Of a DNA stretch of 64,000 nt, positions 20,491-30,285 are shown piece by piece. A model generated the notes under the pieces. It had not been told where the DNA came from and made no database searches. It saw only the letters and a list, made by a program, of their open reading frames with translations. Positions within the stretch are counted from its first letter, which is position 1, and the number at the start of each line of letters is the position of its first letter. Origin of the DNA: Bipolaris cookei (taxonomy: Eukaryota; Ascomycota; Dothideomycetes; Pleosporales; Pleosporaceae). Location of the stretch: assembly GCA_002286855.1 (NCBI GenBank), contig NRSV01000059.1, forward strand, positions 164,598 to 228,597, written 5' to 3'. The translations under genes were made by a program, and so were the position numbers.

Positions 20491-22134
20491 ATGTCTCAAC
20501 CACGCAGCTCTCAATTGACTTATAACGAATCCGATATTCAACTTGCTCTTTTTGATATTAACTCCCAATGTGTTCGAAGTGTAAGACGTGCTGCAGAGAT
20601 ATATAACGTCCCCCGAACAACTTTATCTCACCGACGCGCTGGAAGACGCCCTCGACACGACTGCGAACCAAAATCAAAGCGCCTGAATAAGCTAGAAGAG
20701 GAAGCTATAGTTGAGCGTATTCTTGAAGAGTATGCGCGAGGATTTGCGCCTACAAAGGCTGATGTTCGAGCAATGGCTGATAAACTATTGCATGAGCGGG
20801 AGAGCAACCCTGTTGGTAAGAACTGGGTTGACAACTTTGTTAAGAGGACTCCTGAGCTCCGTATGCGCTGGAGCCGTCCTTATGGTCACCAGCAAGCCGC
20901 CTGCGAGGATCCGGCGGCTATCCAGCGCTGGTTCGATCTAGTCAAGGCGACAAAACAGAAGTGGGGTATTGTGGACGACGATATCTACAACTTTGATGAA
21001 ACTGGCTTTATGATGGGCAAGATTTTATCACAGCTAGTTACCACAGGCTCTGAAGGATATAGCAAAAAGAAGCGGATACAGCCAGGTAACCGTGAGTGGG
21101 TTACTGTGATCCAAGGCGTGGGCGCGTCGGGTCGCCGGCTACCACCCTTCGTTGTCTTTGCGGGCAAGGAGCTTATCAACGTCTGGTTTGAAAACCTACC
21201 TACCGACTGGGTTCTTGAAGTCAGTCCCAATGGCTGGAAGAACAATCAGCTTGCTCTTGCGTGGTTAGAGCACTTTGATACCCATACAAAGAGCTGCACT
21301 GTAGGTGGGTATCGACTGCTTATTATCGACGGCCACGAGAGTCATTGCTCGGTCGATTTTCAAGACCTTTGCAAGGAGAAGAATATCATTCTTCTCTGCA
21401 TGCCTGTACACTCGTCTCATCTGTTGCAGCCTCTTGATGTGGCCTGCTTCTCGCCGTTGAAGCGCAAGTATGGTGACGCTGTTTCGGACTTGGCACGCAA
21501 CCGCACCCACTATATCAGCAAGGAGACCTTCCTACTAGCCTTTAAGACTGCTTTTGAGCAGTCTATCACAAAGGATAATATCCAAACTGGCTTTAGAGGC
21601 GCTGGTCTAGTCCCACATAACCCACAGGCTGTGTTATCAAAGCTTGATGTGGTGGTGCAGACGTCAACACAATCACCACAACGGGTAGATGCCTGGGAAG
21701 CGCAGACACCACGTAACGCGCGCAGAGTCGAGGCTCAAAGTACTCTTATTCGACAGAGAGTAAGAAATCGCCGTGGATCTTCTGCAAATTCACTCGACAA
21801 GCAGGTTACGCAGCTGAGTAAGGGAGCTCAGCAAATGGCACATAAAATGACGCTAATGGAGAAAATGGCTACCCTTCAAGAGACTCTAGGCGAATCAAAT
21901 AAGCGTAAGAGCCGCAAGCGGCGATACGTACGGATAGAAGAGACCCTTACTATGGAAGAGGTACAAGAAGTATTAGCTGAACAGGCTAGTAGCAGTCGTG
22001 GTGATAGAGAGAGTGCGTCGAAGAGGGTGCGAGGAGAGAGGCGGTGCGGGCGTTGCAAGCAGACTGGACACAACGCTCGTACCTGCGCAGTTGAGATAGA
22101 TAGTGCAAGTAACATCGGTGATTCTAATAATTAA
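20491..22134 (+). CDS. Pogo-type DDE transposase with C-terminal zinc knuckle
   Basis: 547 aa from the ATG at 20491; an upstream in-frame extension to 20308 lies outside the element and is not used. Seen: an N-terminal helix-turn-helix (IQLALFDINSQCVRSVRRAAEIYNVPRTTLSHRR), a CENP-B-type second DNA-binding domain (EEEAIVERILEEYARGF ... GKNWVDNFVKRTPELR), and a DDE catalytic core with Asp in YNFDETGF, Asp in LLIIDGHESH and the third Asp in LLQPLDVACFSPLK. A long tail ends in a CCHC knuckle CGRCKQTGHNARTC. Known: the DDD triad cuts and joins DNA at TA sites. The reading frame has no stops or shifts, so the protein may be active. Expression was not assessed. Confidence 0.95.
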   Translation: MSQPRSSQLTYNESDIQLALFDINSQCVRSVRRAAEIYNVPRTTLSHRRAGRRPRHDCEPKSKRLNKLEEEAIVERILEEYARGFAPTKADVRAMADKLLHERESNPVGKNWVDNFVKRTPELRMRWSRPYGHQQAACEDPAAIQRWFDLVKATKQKWGIVDDDIYNFDETGFMMGKILSQLVTTGSEGYSKKKRIQPGNREWVTVIQGVGASGRRLPPFVVFAGKELINVWFENLPTDWVLEVSPNGWKNNQLALAWLEHFDTHTKSCTVGGYRLLIIDGHESHCSVDFQDLCKEKNIILLCMPVHSSHLLQPLDVACFSPLKRKYGDAVSDLARNRTHYISKETFLLAFKTAFEQSITKDNIQTGFRGAGLVPHNPQAVLSKLDVVVQTSTQSPQRVDAWEAQTPRNARRVEAQSTLIRQRVRNRRGSSANSLDKQVTQLSKGAQQMAHKMTLMEKMATLQETLGESNKRKSRKRRYVRIEETLTMEEVQEVLAEQASSSRGDRESASKRVRGERRCGRCKQTGHNARTCAVEIDSASNIGDSNN

Positions 22135-22183
22135 TTTAGTATATTGCAATAGCTTATTGACTGTGATAAAAGTGCGTGATAAT

Positions 22184-22236
22184 GTGTTGACGTCGACGCG
22201 CTGGTGGGGAGGTGCTCGCTCGTTTGTGAACCACGT
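22184..22236 (-). repeat. Right terminal inverted repeat
   Basis: Fifty-three bp. Its reverse complement begins ACGTGGTTCACAAACGAGCG, pairing with the left repeat. Confidence 0.9.
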
Positions 22237-22593
22237 TAGATAATATTCTAGGAGCTGATAACAGCTAGCATATAGCTCAACACAGGTAAATGATGCACTC
22301 ATGTTTACCAAATAATACGATAACACTAGTGTCACACGTATATACTAGTCAACTCCAGATACTGCCAATGCAGTATACTGTACCTTTTTGGGCATGTGGT
22401 AGCCTAAGTGGAGCTGAGCCAGGTATCATCACAACTAGTTACTTCAATGGAGTGAGATAGCCTGCTCCGTATCACTTCATCTAAAAACGGAGAAGGCGGA
22501 AAACGACGCTAGACCAGCTTGGTCCACCTCCGTCCCTAACTCCGCATTCACATTTAACTGAATGCCTAGGTACTGCACTTTTCCACCGCCAAC
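22237..22593. other. Intergenic region between transposon and Gemin2-like gene
   Basis: 357 bp; no gene seen. Contains the promoter of the following gene. Confidence 0.45.
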
Positions 22594-24220
22594 ATGGCAA
22601 CCTCTGGTGTGAATCTGGCCGTTACCAAAGACGGGGAGACTTACAACAAGTTATCGCGACCCGACGATTACCTCATATCGACACAGCCTCCTCCACCATC
22701 CGCGTCTGTTGTACCAGCTCTAGCAATTCCTGGCAGCAAGAGAAAGTACGAGCAGGAAAACGCGTCGGAAACGAAGCGCGCAAAAACTGATCGCAACAAT
22801 TCTCGTTCCAAGGGGAAATCACGTGCCAATGAACAGTTCCGGGAGCCAGGCGTACGATCGGTACTTCCAGGACTTGAGGGAGAAGAGCATTTGACGGACG
22901 AGTCGATAGATGAGGCAGTGGCATACCTTCGAAGTGTCAGGTAATTATTTCAGGTTGCGACATTTGCGCACATGCTCTAAGAGAAACAAGGAGCTATTAC
23001 TTACATCTTAAATCAGGTCTGAAGCCTCAGCAATACCCACCCTCCTCGTAGCCTCGACCGACGTGCACAGCGCCAGCAGTGATCATGGCAATGACAGCCG
23101 CAATTCCAATAAATCGACCATAGGCACACAACGTGCTGTATACAACGATGGTACATGGGTTGCTCTAGAAAGCGATAGTGAGGGCGCATCAGAGTACTGG
23201 GATGGAGATGTAGAGAATCTTGACCCGCAGGAGAGCTGTCAATGGGCACTCATTCGGCGATTCTGCACTCTCCGCAGCAGACTCTCTGCGATCAGGGGAC
23301 GTAAGCCGCCTTCGGGGAAAACAACAGGTCCCCGAAAACCCAAACACAGTGATCAGTCTGGAAAGCACTATTGGGCGGAAGCCATTGGTCGCGACTATCC
23401 TGCACTGGAGAGAGTTACTCAAATGGACGAATCGACTTTATATGTGGCTCTGCATGGCTGTGCACTCGCATTGGATCGATCTACTGAGGTATCACGTCAG
23501 AAGAGCTGCTGGATATGGACACTGCTGGCCTTGACGGGAGACTTTGGGACTTTGGATCATGAGAGGATCGGCAAGATTCGGGATCTGGGTCTTGCTGCTA
23601 GCCGTCTGGTGACAAGACTCTCTGACAGAAGTCTAAAGGAGCAGTGTGATCCAGAGGGTGAAACAAGAGACAACGAGTCGGATGATGAATCTGGAGACGA
23701 TTCAAGTTCTGCGCTTGTGAAAGAAGATGGCGACTCAATGGTCAACATGGACAGCGGCCTGGAAAGCGGGGAGGTCATGGATGACAATGTGGGCGATTCT
23801 GGTGCAGAAATGGCTATCTCAGAAGACGAAACAGGGTCGCCAGATGCAGCCAAAGGCGGAGACCTCGAGAAAGCCAGAGCCCGCCTTCTCGCCCAACTTG
23901 GGGACCGTTTAGTGCAGCCAGCAGTCCCGTCATCAGACGCACCAGTTGAACCACCTGCAGTGTCAAACTTCAAGCTGCTTTCCCGAGCAGAGGCTGAGAG
24001 ACAACGACAGGAGATGTGCAACAACAAGCCTCGAAAAGAGAATGTCGCACGTGCATCGGCCTCTACATCTGATGCCGCACAGACCAAGCGTGTAGGACTG
24101 CAAAGCACACCTTTGACCGAGAGTGATGTAGAAACACGGGCGGCAATTGACATGATCCTGACGGTTATGGCCGAGTGTTATGGACAGAGGGATTTGCTAA
24201 AGTTTCGAAAAGCGTGGTGA
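22594..24220 (+). CDS. Gemin2/SIP1-like protein (SMN complex, snRNP assembly)
   Basis: Exons 22594-22940 and 23017-24220 give 516 aa; the intron is 76 bp. Seen: a Lys/Arg-rich N-terminus with KRKYEQENASETKRAK, a conserved helix HLTDESIDEAVAYLRSVRSEASAIPTLLVAS, VYNDGTWVALES, then YALERV-like PALERVTQMDESTLYVALHG, KSCWIWTLLALTGDFGTLDHERIGKIRDLGLAASRL, a long acidic insert and a final DMILTVMAECYGQRDLLKFR. Known: fungal Gemin2 proteins share the W-x-W-x-LLAL, DxGTLDxERIGxIRDLG and YGQRDLL blocks. Gemin2 holds the Sm-protein pentamer during spliceosomal snRNP assembly. The acidic insert (about 300-385) is low complexity. The family call comes from motif memory and should be treated as likely rather than certain. 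Confidence 0.66.
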
Positions 24221-24436
24221 AAGCATGAGGCATGTTTAGATACCCCCTACAGCGATCATAAAATTAATATATAGATTTCTGTTTACATACAATCAAATCA
24301 CACATGTATCGTACATATACAATCTGGGCAGTGACGTAAATAAGCACGGACCAATCTAAGTGCAGACCCGAATCTTTTCCAAACGGCGGCGGCCACTTTG
24401 CTCTTTGGCGAATTGAGTCACTTTTATTTCCAGTCC

Positions 24437-26159
24437 ATGCCGCGCATTTCACCCCACTTTGCCTGCCCCGCGCTGCCACTACTACGACAAGACGCCCTGC
24501 GATATAGTACTACTACTTTTGCCTCGCGCAAATTCACACAAACAACAGCTTTCCGCCTCGTACGCCTTTCTGTAACCCCTGCCCCCCACCGTAGGCTCTC
24601 CACACAGACTTGGTCGCTGAGTGACGACGAAATGGGCAAGGAAGATAAGGGCAAGAACTTTACGCTCAAGGTGCCAAAGGGCACGCGGGATTGTCAGTAT
24701 TCTATATTCCCTTTTCCTGTTTTCGGAGGGGTGCCTATCCTCAACACCATTTACTTACAACAATCCCAGGGACCGGCGAAGATGCCGCACTCCGCGATCG
24801 GCTCTTCCAAACAGTAACCGATGTCTTCAAGCGGCACGGCGCCACGACACTCGATACGCCCGTGTTCGAGCTCAAAGAGATTCTGAGTGGTAAATACGGC
24901 GAAGACTCAAAACTCATATATGACCTGCAGGACCAGGGCGGCGAGCTGTGCTCGCTACGCTACGATTTGACGGTCCCGCTTGCCCGGTGGCTCGCAATGA
25001 ATCCCAGTGTACAGAGTTTCAAGCGGTACCAGATTGCCAAGGTGTACCGGCGCGATCAACCCGCCATGACGAAAGGTCGCATGCGCGAGTTCTACCAGTG
25101 CGATTTCGATATTGCGGGGTCGTACGATGCTATGATTCCTGATGCGGAGGTGCTCAAGATTGCGACTGATGTTTTTGATGCGCTTGAGTGGGAGTCGTAT
25201 ACCATTAAGATTAATCACAGGAAGATTCTTGATGGGATTTTCAAGGCGGCGGGCGTGAAGGAGGAATTGATTCGGCCAATTAGCTCGGCAGTGGATAAGC
25301 TGGACAAGGTAAGGAGAGGGTGTACAAGGTTTTCTCGAAGATCACTGACACGCTACAGATGCCGTGGGAAGAGGTGAAGAAAGAGATGGAGACCAAAGGC
25401 CTTCCCACAGAGGTCGCAGACAAGATTGGTGAATGGGTACAACGCAAGGGCGGTGACGACATCATCGAGTATCTCAAGAGCAACGAAGAACTTTCCAAGT
25501 CTGAAGACGTACAAAAAGGTGTTGAAGAGATGGAACCGCTATTCGCATACCTGGATGCTTTTGGTGCGCGCAAGAGGATATCATTTGACCTCTCGCTTGC
25601 ACGAGGTCTCGACTACTACACTGGTCTGATTTACGAGGTCGTCACAGAAGGTTCAGCCCCGACCGGAAAGGGAAAGCAACAAGAGATTGGCGTGGGAAGC
25701 GTGGCTGCAGGTGGCCGCTATGATCAGTTGGTGGGCATGTTCAGTGGCAAGCCTATTCCTTGCGTCGGTATCTCCTTTGGTATCGATCGCATCATCAGCA
25801 TCATGAAGGCACGCGGCCAATCGACACAGCGCGCCAAGGATGTAGATGCATTCGTCATGGCATTTGGCGGCAAGGGCTTCAACGGCATGCTCAAGGAGCG
25901 CATGCAAGTCGCACAAGAGCTGTGGGCTGCAGGCATCAAGGCCGAGTTTTCGTACAAGCTCAAGCCCAAGGTTCAACAGCAATTCAAGCAAGCCGAGGTT
26001 GCAGGCGTGCCACTTACAGTAATCCTGGGAGAGGATGAGCTCAAGGAGGGCAAAGTCAAGATCAAGGTTATGGGAATCAAGGATGAGAACAACCCGGAAA
26101 AGGATGGACTGCTAGTCGACCGGAGTAACATGGTGGAGGAGATCCGAAAGAGGCTGTGA
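24437..26159 (+). CDS. HTS1: Histidyl-tRNA synthetase, mitochondrial and cytosolic forms
   Basis: Exons 24437-24692, 24770-25308 and 25359-26159 give 531 aa from the first ATG. Seen: an Arg/Ser/Thr-rich, acid-poor leader (residues 1-65) that fits a mitochondrial targeting sequence, then a second in-frame ATG at 24632 (MGKEDKGKNFTLKVPKGTRD). Class II motifs follow: KVPKGTRDW, GGELCSLRYDLTVPLARWLA, YRRDQPAMTKGRMREFYQCDFDI, the His A/B motifs RGLDYYTGLIYEV and GGRYDQLVGMF, GISFGIDRI, and a C-terminal anticodon-binding domain (VDAFVMAFG ... VEEIRKRL). Known: in yeasts one HTS1 gene makes both forms from two starts, and this layout repeats that. The first intron uses GTCAGT at its 5' end, a weaker donor. 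Confidence 0.95.
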
Positions 26160-26727
26160 GGCGCAACTGGAGCGCATGTAAAGAATAGGAGCACCCGGTA
26201 TGACGGTGTGCGCGAAAAGATACCCATAGACTCCTTTCTATTCGTCTCATGTCCTGGTGGGCGCAAGGGAATGGAGGAAAAGAGGAGGATGACTGTTATG
26301 AAAAGCAGGGTAACGGAATAGAAGAAATGATTTACGATCACAAGAGCGCATCCATGGTTTAGACGATTGGTTTTCTATGGGATGAGGTGGAAGGTGGGGA
26401 CTGGTGTTTGTTGTTTGTTCGAACGAGGAAAGAACTCTGGGAGCGGCAGGAGAAAAAGAAAAAAGAGAAGGAGCACCTTCGTCAGTGACTGGAATCAATC
26501 CGGGGCACGTGTAAGCCAATTGGGTATCTGTGACACCGTGCAGTGTGCGCAGCGATTAGTTTGTAGAAAACAGGGTTGTGATGGAGAAATTCCAATATTC
26601 TATGCCAAGTCATCCCCTTGCAGTCCTATGTACACAGACGCATGATGAAGATGGTGGAAATGTGCAGCTCGCCCGTGAGCAGCGTTTTTTTAGCTCCAAG
26701 CGAGCGTCTCGGAACTTGCTGCAATTT
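26160..26727. other. Convergent intergenic region
   Basis: 568 bp between HTS1 and the small mitochondrial gene; purine-rich patches near 26430-26480. No supported gene. Confidence 0.45.
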
Positions 26728-27367
26728 TTAGTAGCCGTCCTTCCCCCACTTGTTATAGGTGTCGTGGAGTTCCTGCACGGTTAGCACAAACAATTCAGAG
26801 TAACTGGCCAGCAATTGGGTACATACCTTGGGGAGGGTAACATTGGGGATGACAACAACGTTGAGAGCCGAAGGAGCGTCCTTCTTGACGCTGGTGTCGC
26901 CGCCAGGGTGGTACTGGTAAGGGCTGTGGCTGGCGCCATCACGCTTCCAGGGCTCACTGTCGGAGGCCTTGGCAACCGTTCGCTCAGACGAGGCGCTGGT
27001 GGGGGAGCGGGCTATGGGGGGAGATGTAAGTAGCTGTGCAGAGGGTGTGGTGTAGGTGCACCGTGTGGGCATGCCACTTACAGAAATGCCATCCCGCAAG
27101 GCCAAAGATGCCGCTCATAATGGCCAAGAGCACCTGCAGTCCAATCAGCTATCGCTCTGCTTGCCCCGCAAGCGAACACAGCGGGTGGGCGGGTGCATGG
27201 CGTACGTAGAGCTCCGGGTCACGCTTTGCGCCCGTCTTGAGGGCCTCTTTGCTGCGCTGCCTCTCGCCCTCTGAGGCGGCGCTGGTGGCCCAGCGGCGGA
27301 GGGCGGGGGCCGGGCGGACGAGGCGCGGCGCGGCGCGGAAGGAGGAGCGGGCGATGATGGAGGACAT
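26728..27367 (-). CDS. Small single-pass mitochondrial protein of unknown function
   Basis: Exons 27206-27367, 27082-27133, 26827-27011 and 26728-26772 give 147 aa; introns are 72, 70 and 54 bp. Seen: a basic, Arg/Ala/Ser-rich presequence (MSSIIARSSFRAAPRLVRPA), a charged segment, KRDPELYVLLAIMSGIFGLAGWHFSRSPTS with one membrane helix (about 53-70), a hydrophilic part with YQYHPGGDTSVKKDAPSALN, and the tail IPNVTLPKELHDTYNKWGKD. Known: fungal proteins with this ELYVLL...GLAGWHF helix and WGKDxY tail are conserved, but I cannot name the family with confidence. The short helix followed by RxPTS is reminiscent of small respiratory-chain subunits of the NDUFA4/MLRQ kind. Inner-membrane location is inferred. 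Confidence 0.82.
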
Positions 27368-27771
27368 GGTGGGTGCCAATGGAGTCGTGGTGGTGGTGGT
27401 GGTGCTGGCGGTGGGTGCAGAGCAGCAGTGGTTCGATGTTGAATCTCGCGGCGGTGCCAAGCGTCGCGGCTGCGTCACCGAGGGCACCATGCCGCTTGCA
27501 GCCTGGGGGCGCTCGGGGGCGCTGCGACATCCACGACGAAGTTTATGCGCCCCTTTCGCCGCCCATCACACGTCGTTGTCCATCCAGCTTTCCTCAGGCC
27601 CCGGCGCCGCTGCCGCTGCTCCGCTCCGCTCACTGTCTCGCCTTGCTCACTCGCTGCTGCCTCACTCACAGTCGCTCCTTCCCTCCTCCAGATCCCCCGG
27701 CCGCGCCTTCCCGCCATCCATGTTGTCATGCTGCTTGTAGCGAGACGAGCGGCGCCACCGACATCAACACC
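27368..27771. promoter_or_regulatory. Divergent promoter, mitochondrial protein gene / ERF2
   Basis: 404 bp between divergent starts. It contains a CAC-repeat tract near 27390-27410 and a long C/T-rich region toward ERF2. Open frames through it on both strands lack stops mainly because of base composition. Confidence 0.5.
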
Positions 27772-29729
27772 ATGGCCATGACCCCGACCGAGCAAAAGCG
27801 CTCTTCGACCGGCAGCCGCGTGCTGGGCATCACGGGCCCTGCCGGCGAGCCGGGCCTGCCACCATCGCGCCCCTCGTCCATCACCACCGCGCACTCTGGC
27901 AGCCAGAACCGATGGTCGCAAGCCAGCCCGGCGCGACGAGGCGGCGGCATCAGCGTCTCTGGCAGCCTGAGCCACCAGAGCCGTCCCACGACCGCCGCCA
28001 GCAGAACCCATGTCCCCCTCGCTGCCCACGGCTTCTTTCGCCCCATGAGCTCTCAGCGCCTGCAGCAGCAGCGCAACCAGCGCCCCACGTCGCTGCTCGG
28101 CCACAGCTCTCTATACTCAGAGACAGCGCTTGAGCCAAACTCCAATCCCTACCGCTCCAGTACCGGCTCCACCCAGACCAACCGCGGCGTCATGACGCTG
28201 GGCCTCCACCACGAAGAGGATCTGCAGCCTCCACCCTCGCGTGGCACCGACATCACCGACAGGGACATGCCCGACCGCACCACGGCTAACTCGACCCCCA
28301 CCGGCGCAGAAACTGTGCGCAGCCACGGCGAAAGCATCACGCCTCTACAGCGTCCCCGACCCCAGCACCTCAACTTAGCCAACGTCCACAGTCACGATGC
28401 CGGCAAGAACCCCCCCGCTCCCAGCAAGTCCCCGCGCTCCTTTCGTTCTAGCTTCATGATTTCCAGTCGCGAGGGCCGCTCAAACCAAATACGCCCCCAT
28501 CAAGGCCACGAGAAACTCACGTCTGCCGAGCCGTCTCCCCGACTGGCGCGCAAGGAGGCCACCAAAGCAGCAGTCAAGAGGGAGTTGGGTAAAAATTACC
28601 AGTACTTTTCCGGAAACACGGCTTTCTGCTGGGGCGGTCGGCTGCAAAATACGCGTGACAGGCCTGTCAATGTGGCGACGGCCATACTTATAATTCTGCC
28701 AGCCTGCCTTTTCTTCGGTTTCTCGTGCGTCCAATTCCCTCGTCAATTACTTTCGCTTCCGCTAACTTGTACAATAGAGCGCCTTGGCTATGGCTTAATG
28801 TTTCTCCTGCGATACCCATTCTCTTTGCATACTTGCTTCTCGTTTCCGTGTCTTCTTTCTTACATGCATCTGCTTCGGATCCCGGAGTATGTACCACAGC
28901 CATTTTTTTGCGTTTAGTATTGCTAATACCCCGCCAGATACTTCCCCGGAATCTTCATCCTTTCCCCCCGCCTAATCCTAATGACGACCCGCTAAGTCTC
29001 GGCCCCCCAACAACTGAATGGACAATGGTGGTATCCGCAACTGGCTTTAATGCCGCCATGGAGGTGCCGACCAAATACTGCAAAAGCTGCAACATTTGGC
29101 GCCCTCCGCGCGCTCACCATTGTCGTGTATGCGACAATTGCATTGAGACACAAGATCACCATTGCGTCTGGCTCAACAACTGCGTCGGTCGCCGTAACTA
29201 TCGTTACTTCTTCGTCTTCGTTTGCGCCACTACTCTGTTGGCAGTCTTTCTTCTTGCTGCCAGCTTAACACACCTTTTGGTCTGGCGAACTCGAGCTGGT
29301 GTTTCCTTTGGTGCTGCCATAAATGAGTGGCGTGTACCCTTTGCCATGTGTATATATGGACTTCTCGGCTGGATGTACCCCTTCAGTCTTGGTGCATATC
29401 ACCTTTTCCTAGTTGGGAGGGGTGAGACGACGCGTGAATACCTAAATTCCCACAAGTTTCTCAAAAAGGACCGACACAGGCCCTTTACTCAAGGTTCGGT
29501 TCTGAGAAACTGGTTAGCGGTACTGCAACGTCCACGCCCGCCAACGTATCTCCATTTCAAGAAAAGATATGAACAAGGTGATCAACGGTTTGGGCCTCGC
29601 AGAGATAAGCGAACGGCCCCGTTGGCGCCAGAGCAGCAAGGAGGAGGTGTGGAAATGCAAGATGTTCGTGCTTCAGAGGTCTTTCAGGGCCCAGTGGGTC
29701 GAAATACCGTGGAAGTTAGTGCTGCTTAG
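27772..29729 (+). CDS. ERF2: DHHC palmitoyltransferase Erf2
   Basis: Exons 27772-28724, 28778-28886 and 28938-29729 give 617 aa. Seen: about 280 residues of Ser/Pro/Thr-rich disordered N-terminus, YQYFSGNTAFCWGGRLQNTRDRPVNVATAILIILPACLFFGFS (first membrane helix), LWLNVSPAIPILFAYLLLVSVSSFL (second), SDPGILPRN, the cysteine-rich DHHC domain CKSCNIWRPPRAHHCRVCDNCI...DHHCVWLNNCVGRRNYRYF (about 400-450), two further helices and TTREYLNSHKF. Known: Erf2 with Erf4 palmitoylates Ras-type GTPases at the ER or Golgi. The first ATG fits the cap-proximal start; another ATG lies two codons on. The second intron (28887-28937) is 51 bp with no stop in frame, so a retained form would stay open. Confidence 0.92.
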
Positions 29730-30285
29730 ATACACATGGAGATCAGCTTCTAATTTGTTTTACTATGATTAAAATAGCGGCATTGAGCTATTGTGCTTAC
29801 ATCCCCCGTCCATGAGAACACTAGTCACCATGTATACGAGATATGAGCGTGAAGTCATGTATAACTATTTGAACTGTTGCAACACGCTTGCTGTGTGTAT
29901 GAAAGACCGAATAATTGAACCGTTTCCGGCGCCAGATCAGTCGGATTGCGAGAGGGGTGGGTGGTGCTCGTAACACTGGGATGGATAAGGAACAGCCTAA
30001 TTGGCCGAATGACTAGCTACATATGTTTACCTCCTCAATCCTCCGACCGTCAATCCTCACTCCTGGAACGCCGCACCTCCCGATGCATACACAGTACTTC
30101 TTGTGAGCCCGTTCGACCGCTGTGTACATTTCTGCTGTCGTTGTCCGCTTACTACGCGTGAACTGTGGCAGTGTTGCTTGGTGAACGCCATTGACCCGGC
30201 CAGACCGTCGACCTCAGCGCGTCAGTGCCTCGCCCCTCAAAGACAACGACCGCGACGCGCGTTACAATCCTCCTCACCAACCAAC
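29730..30285. other. Intergenic region and ASH1 promoter
   Basis: 556 bp; no gene supported. The last 150 bp are C-rich with CGACCG motifs, as in a promoter or leader. Confidence 0.45.

Larger units (their letters stand above)
20428..22236 (+). mobile_element. Pogo/Fot1-class Tc1-mariner DNA transposon, apparently intact
   Basis: 1809 bp bounded by imperfect terminal inverted repeats beginning ACGTGGTTCACAA, and flanked on each side by TA (20426-20427 and 22237-22238), the target duplication of Tc1/mariner elements. It carries a single uninterrupted transposase gene that starts just inside the left repeat. Absence of RIP-type stops and near-complete identity of the outer 30 bp of the repeats argue for recent arrival. 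The family is close in plan to Fot1 and Molly of ascomycetes. Confidence 0.93.

Noticed and set aside
23557..24153. Minus-strand 198-codon Ser-rich frame
   Set aside because: Antisense of the acidic insert of the Gemin2-like gene; Glu/Asp codons read backwards give Ser/Leu.
27475..28104. Minus-strand 209-codon Arg/Ala/Gly-rich frame
   Set aside because: Antisense of the low-complexity ERF2 N-terminus and promoter; typical GC-rich shadow.
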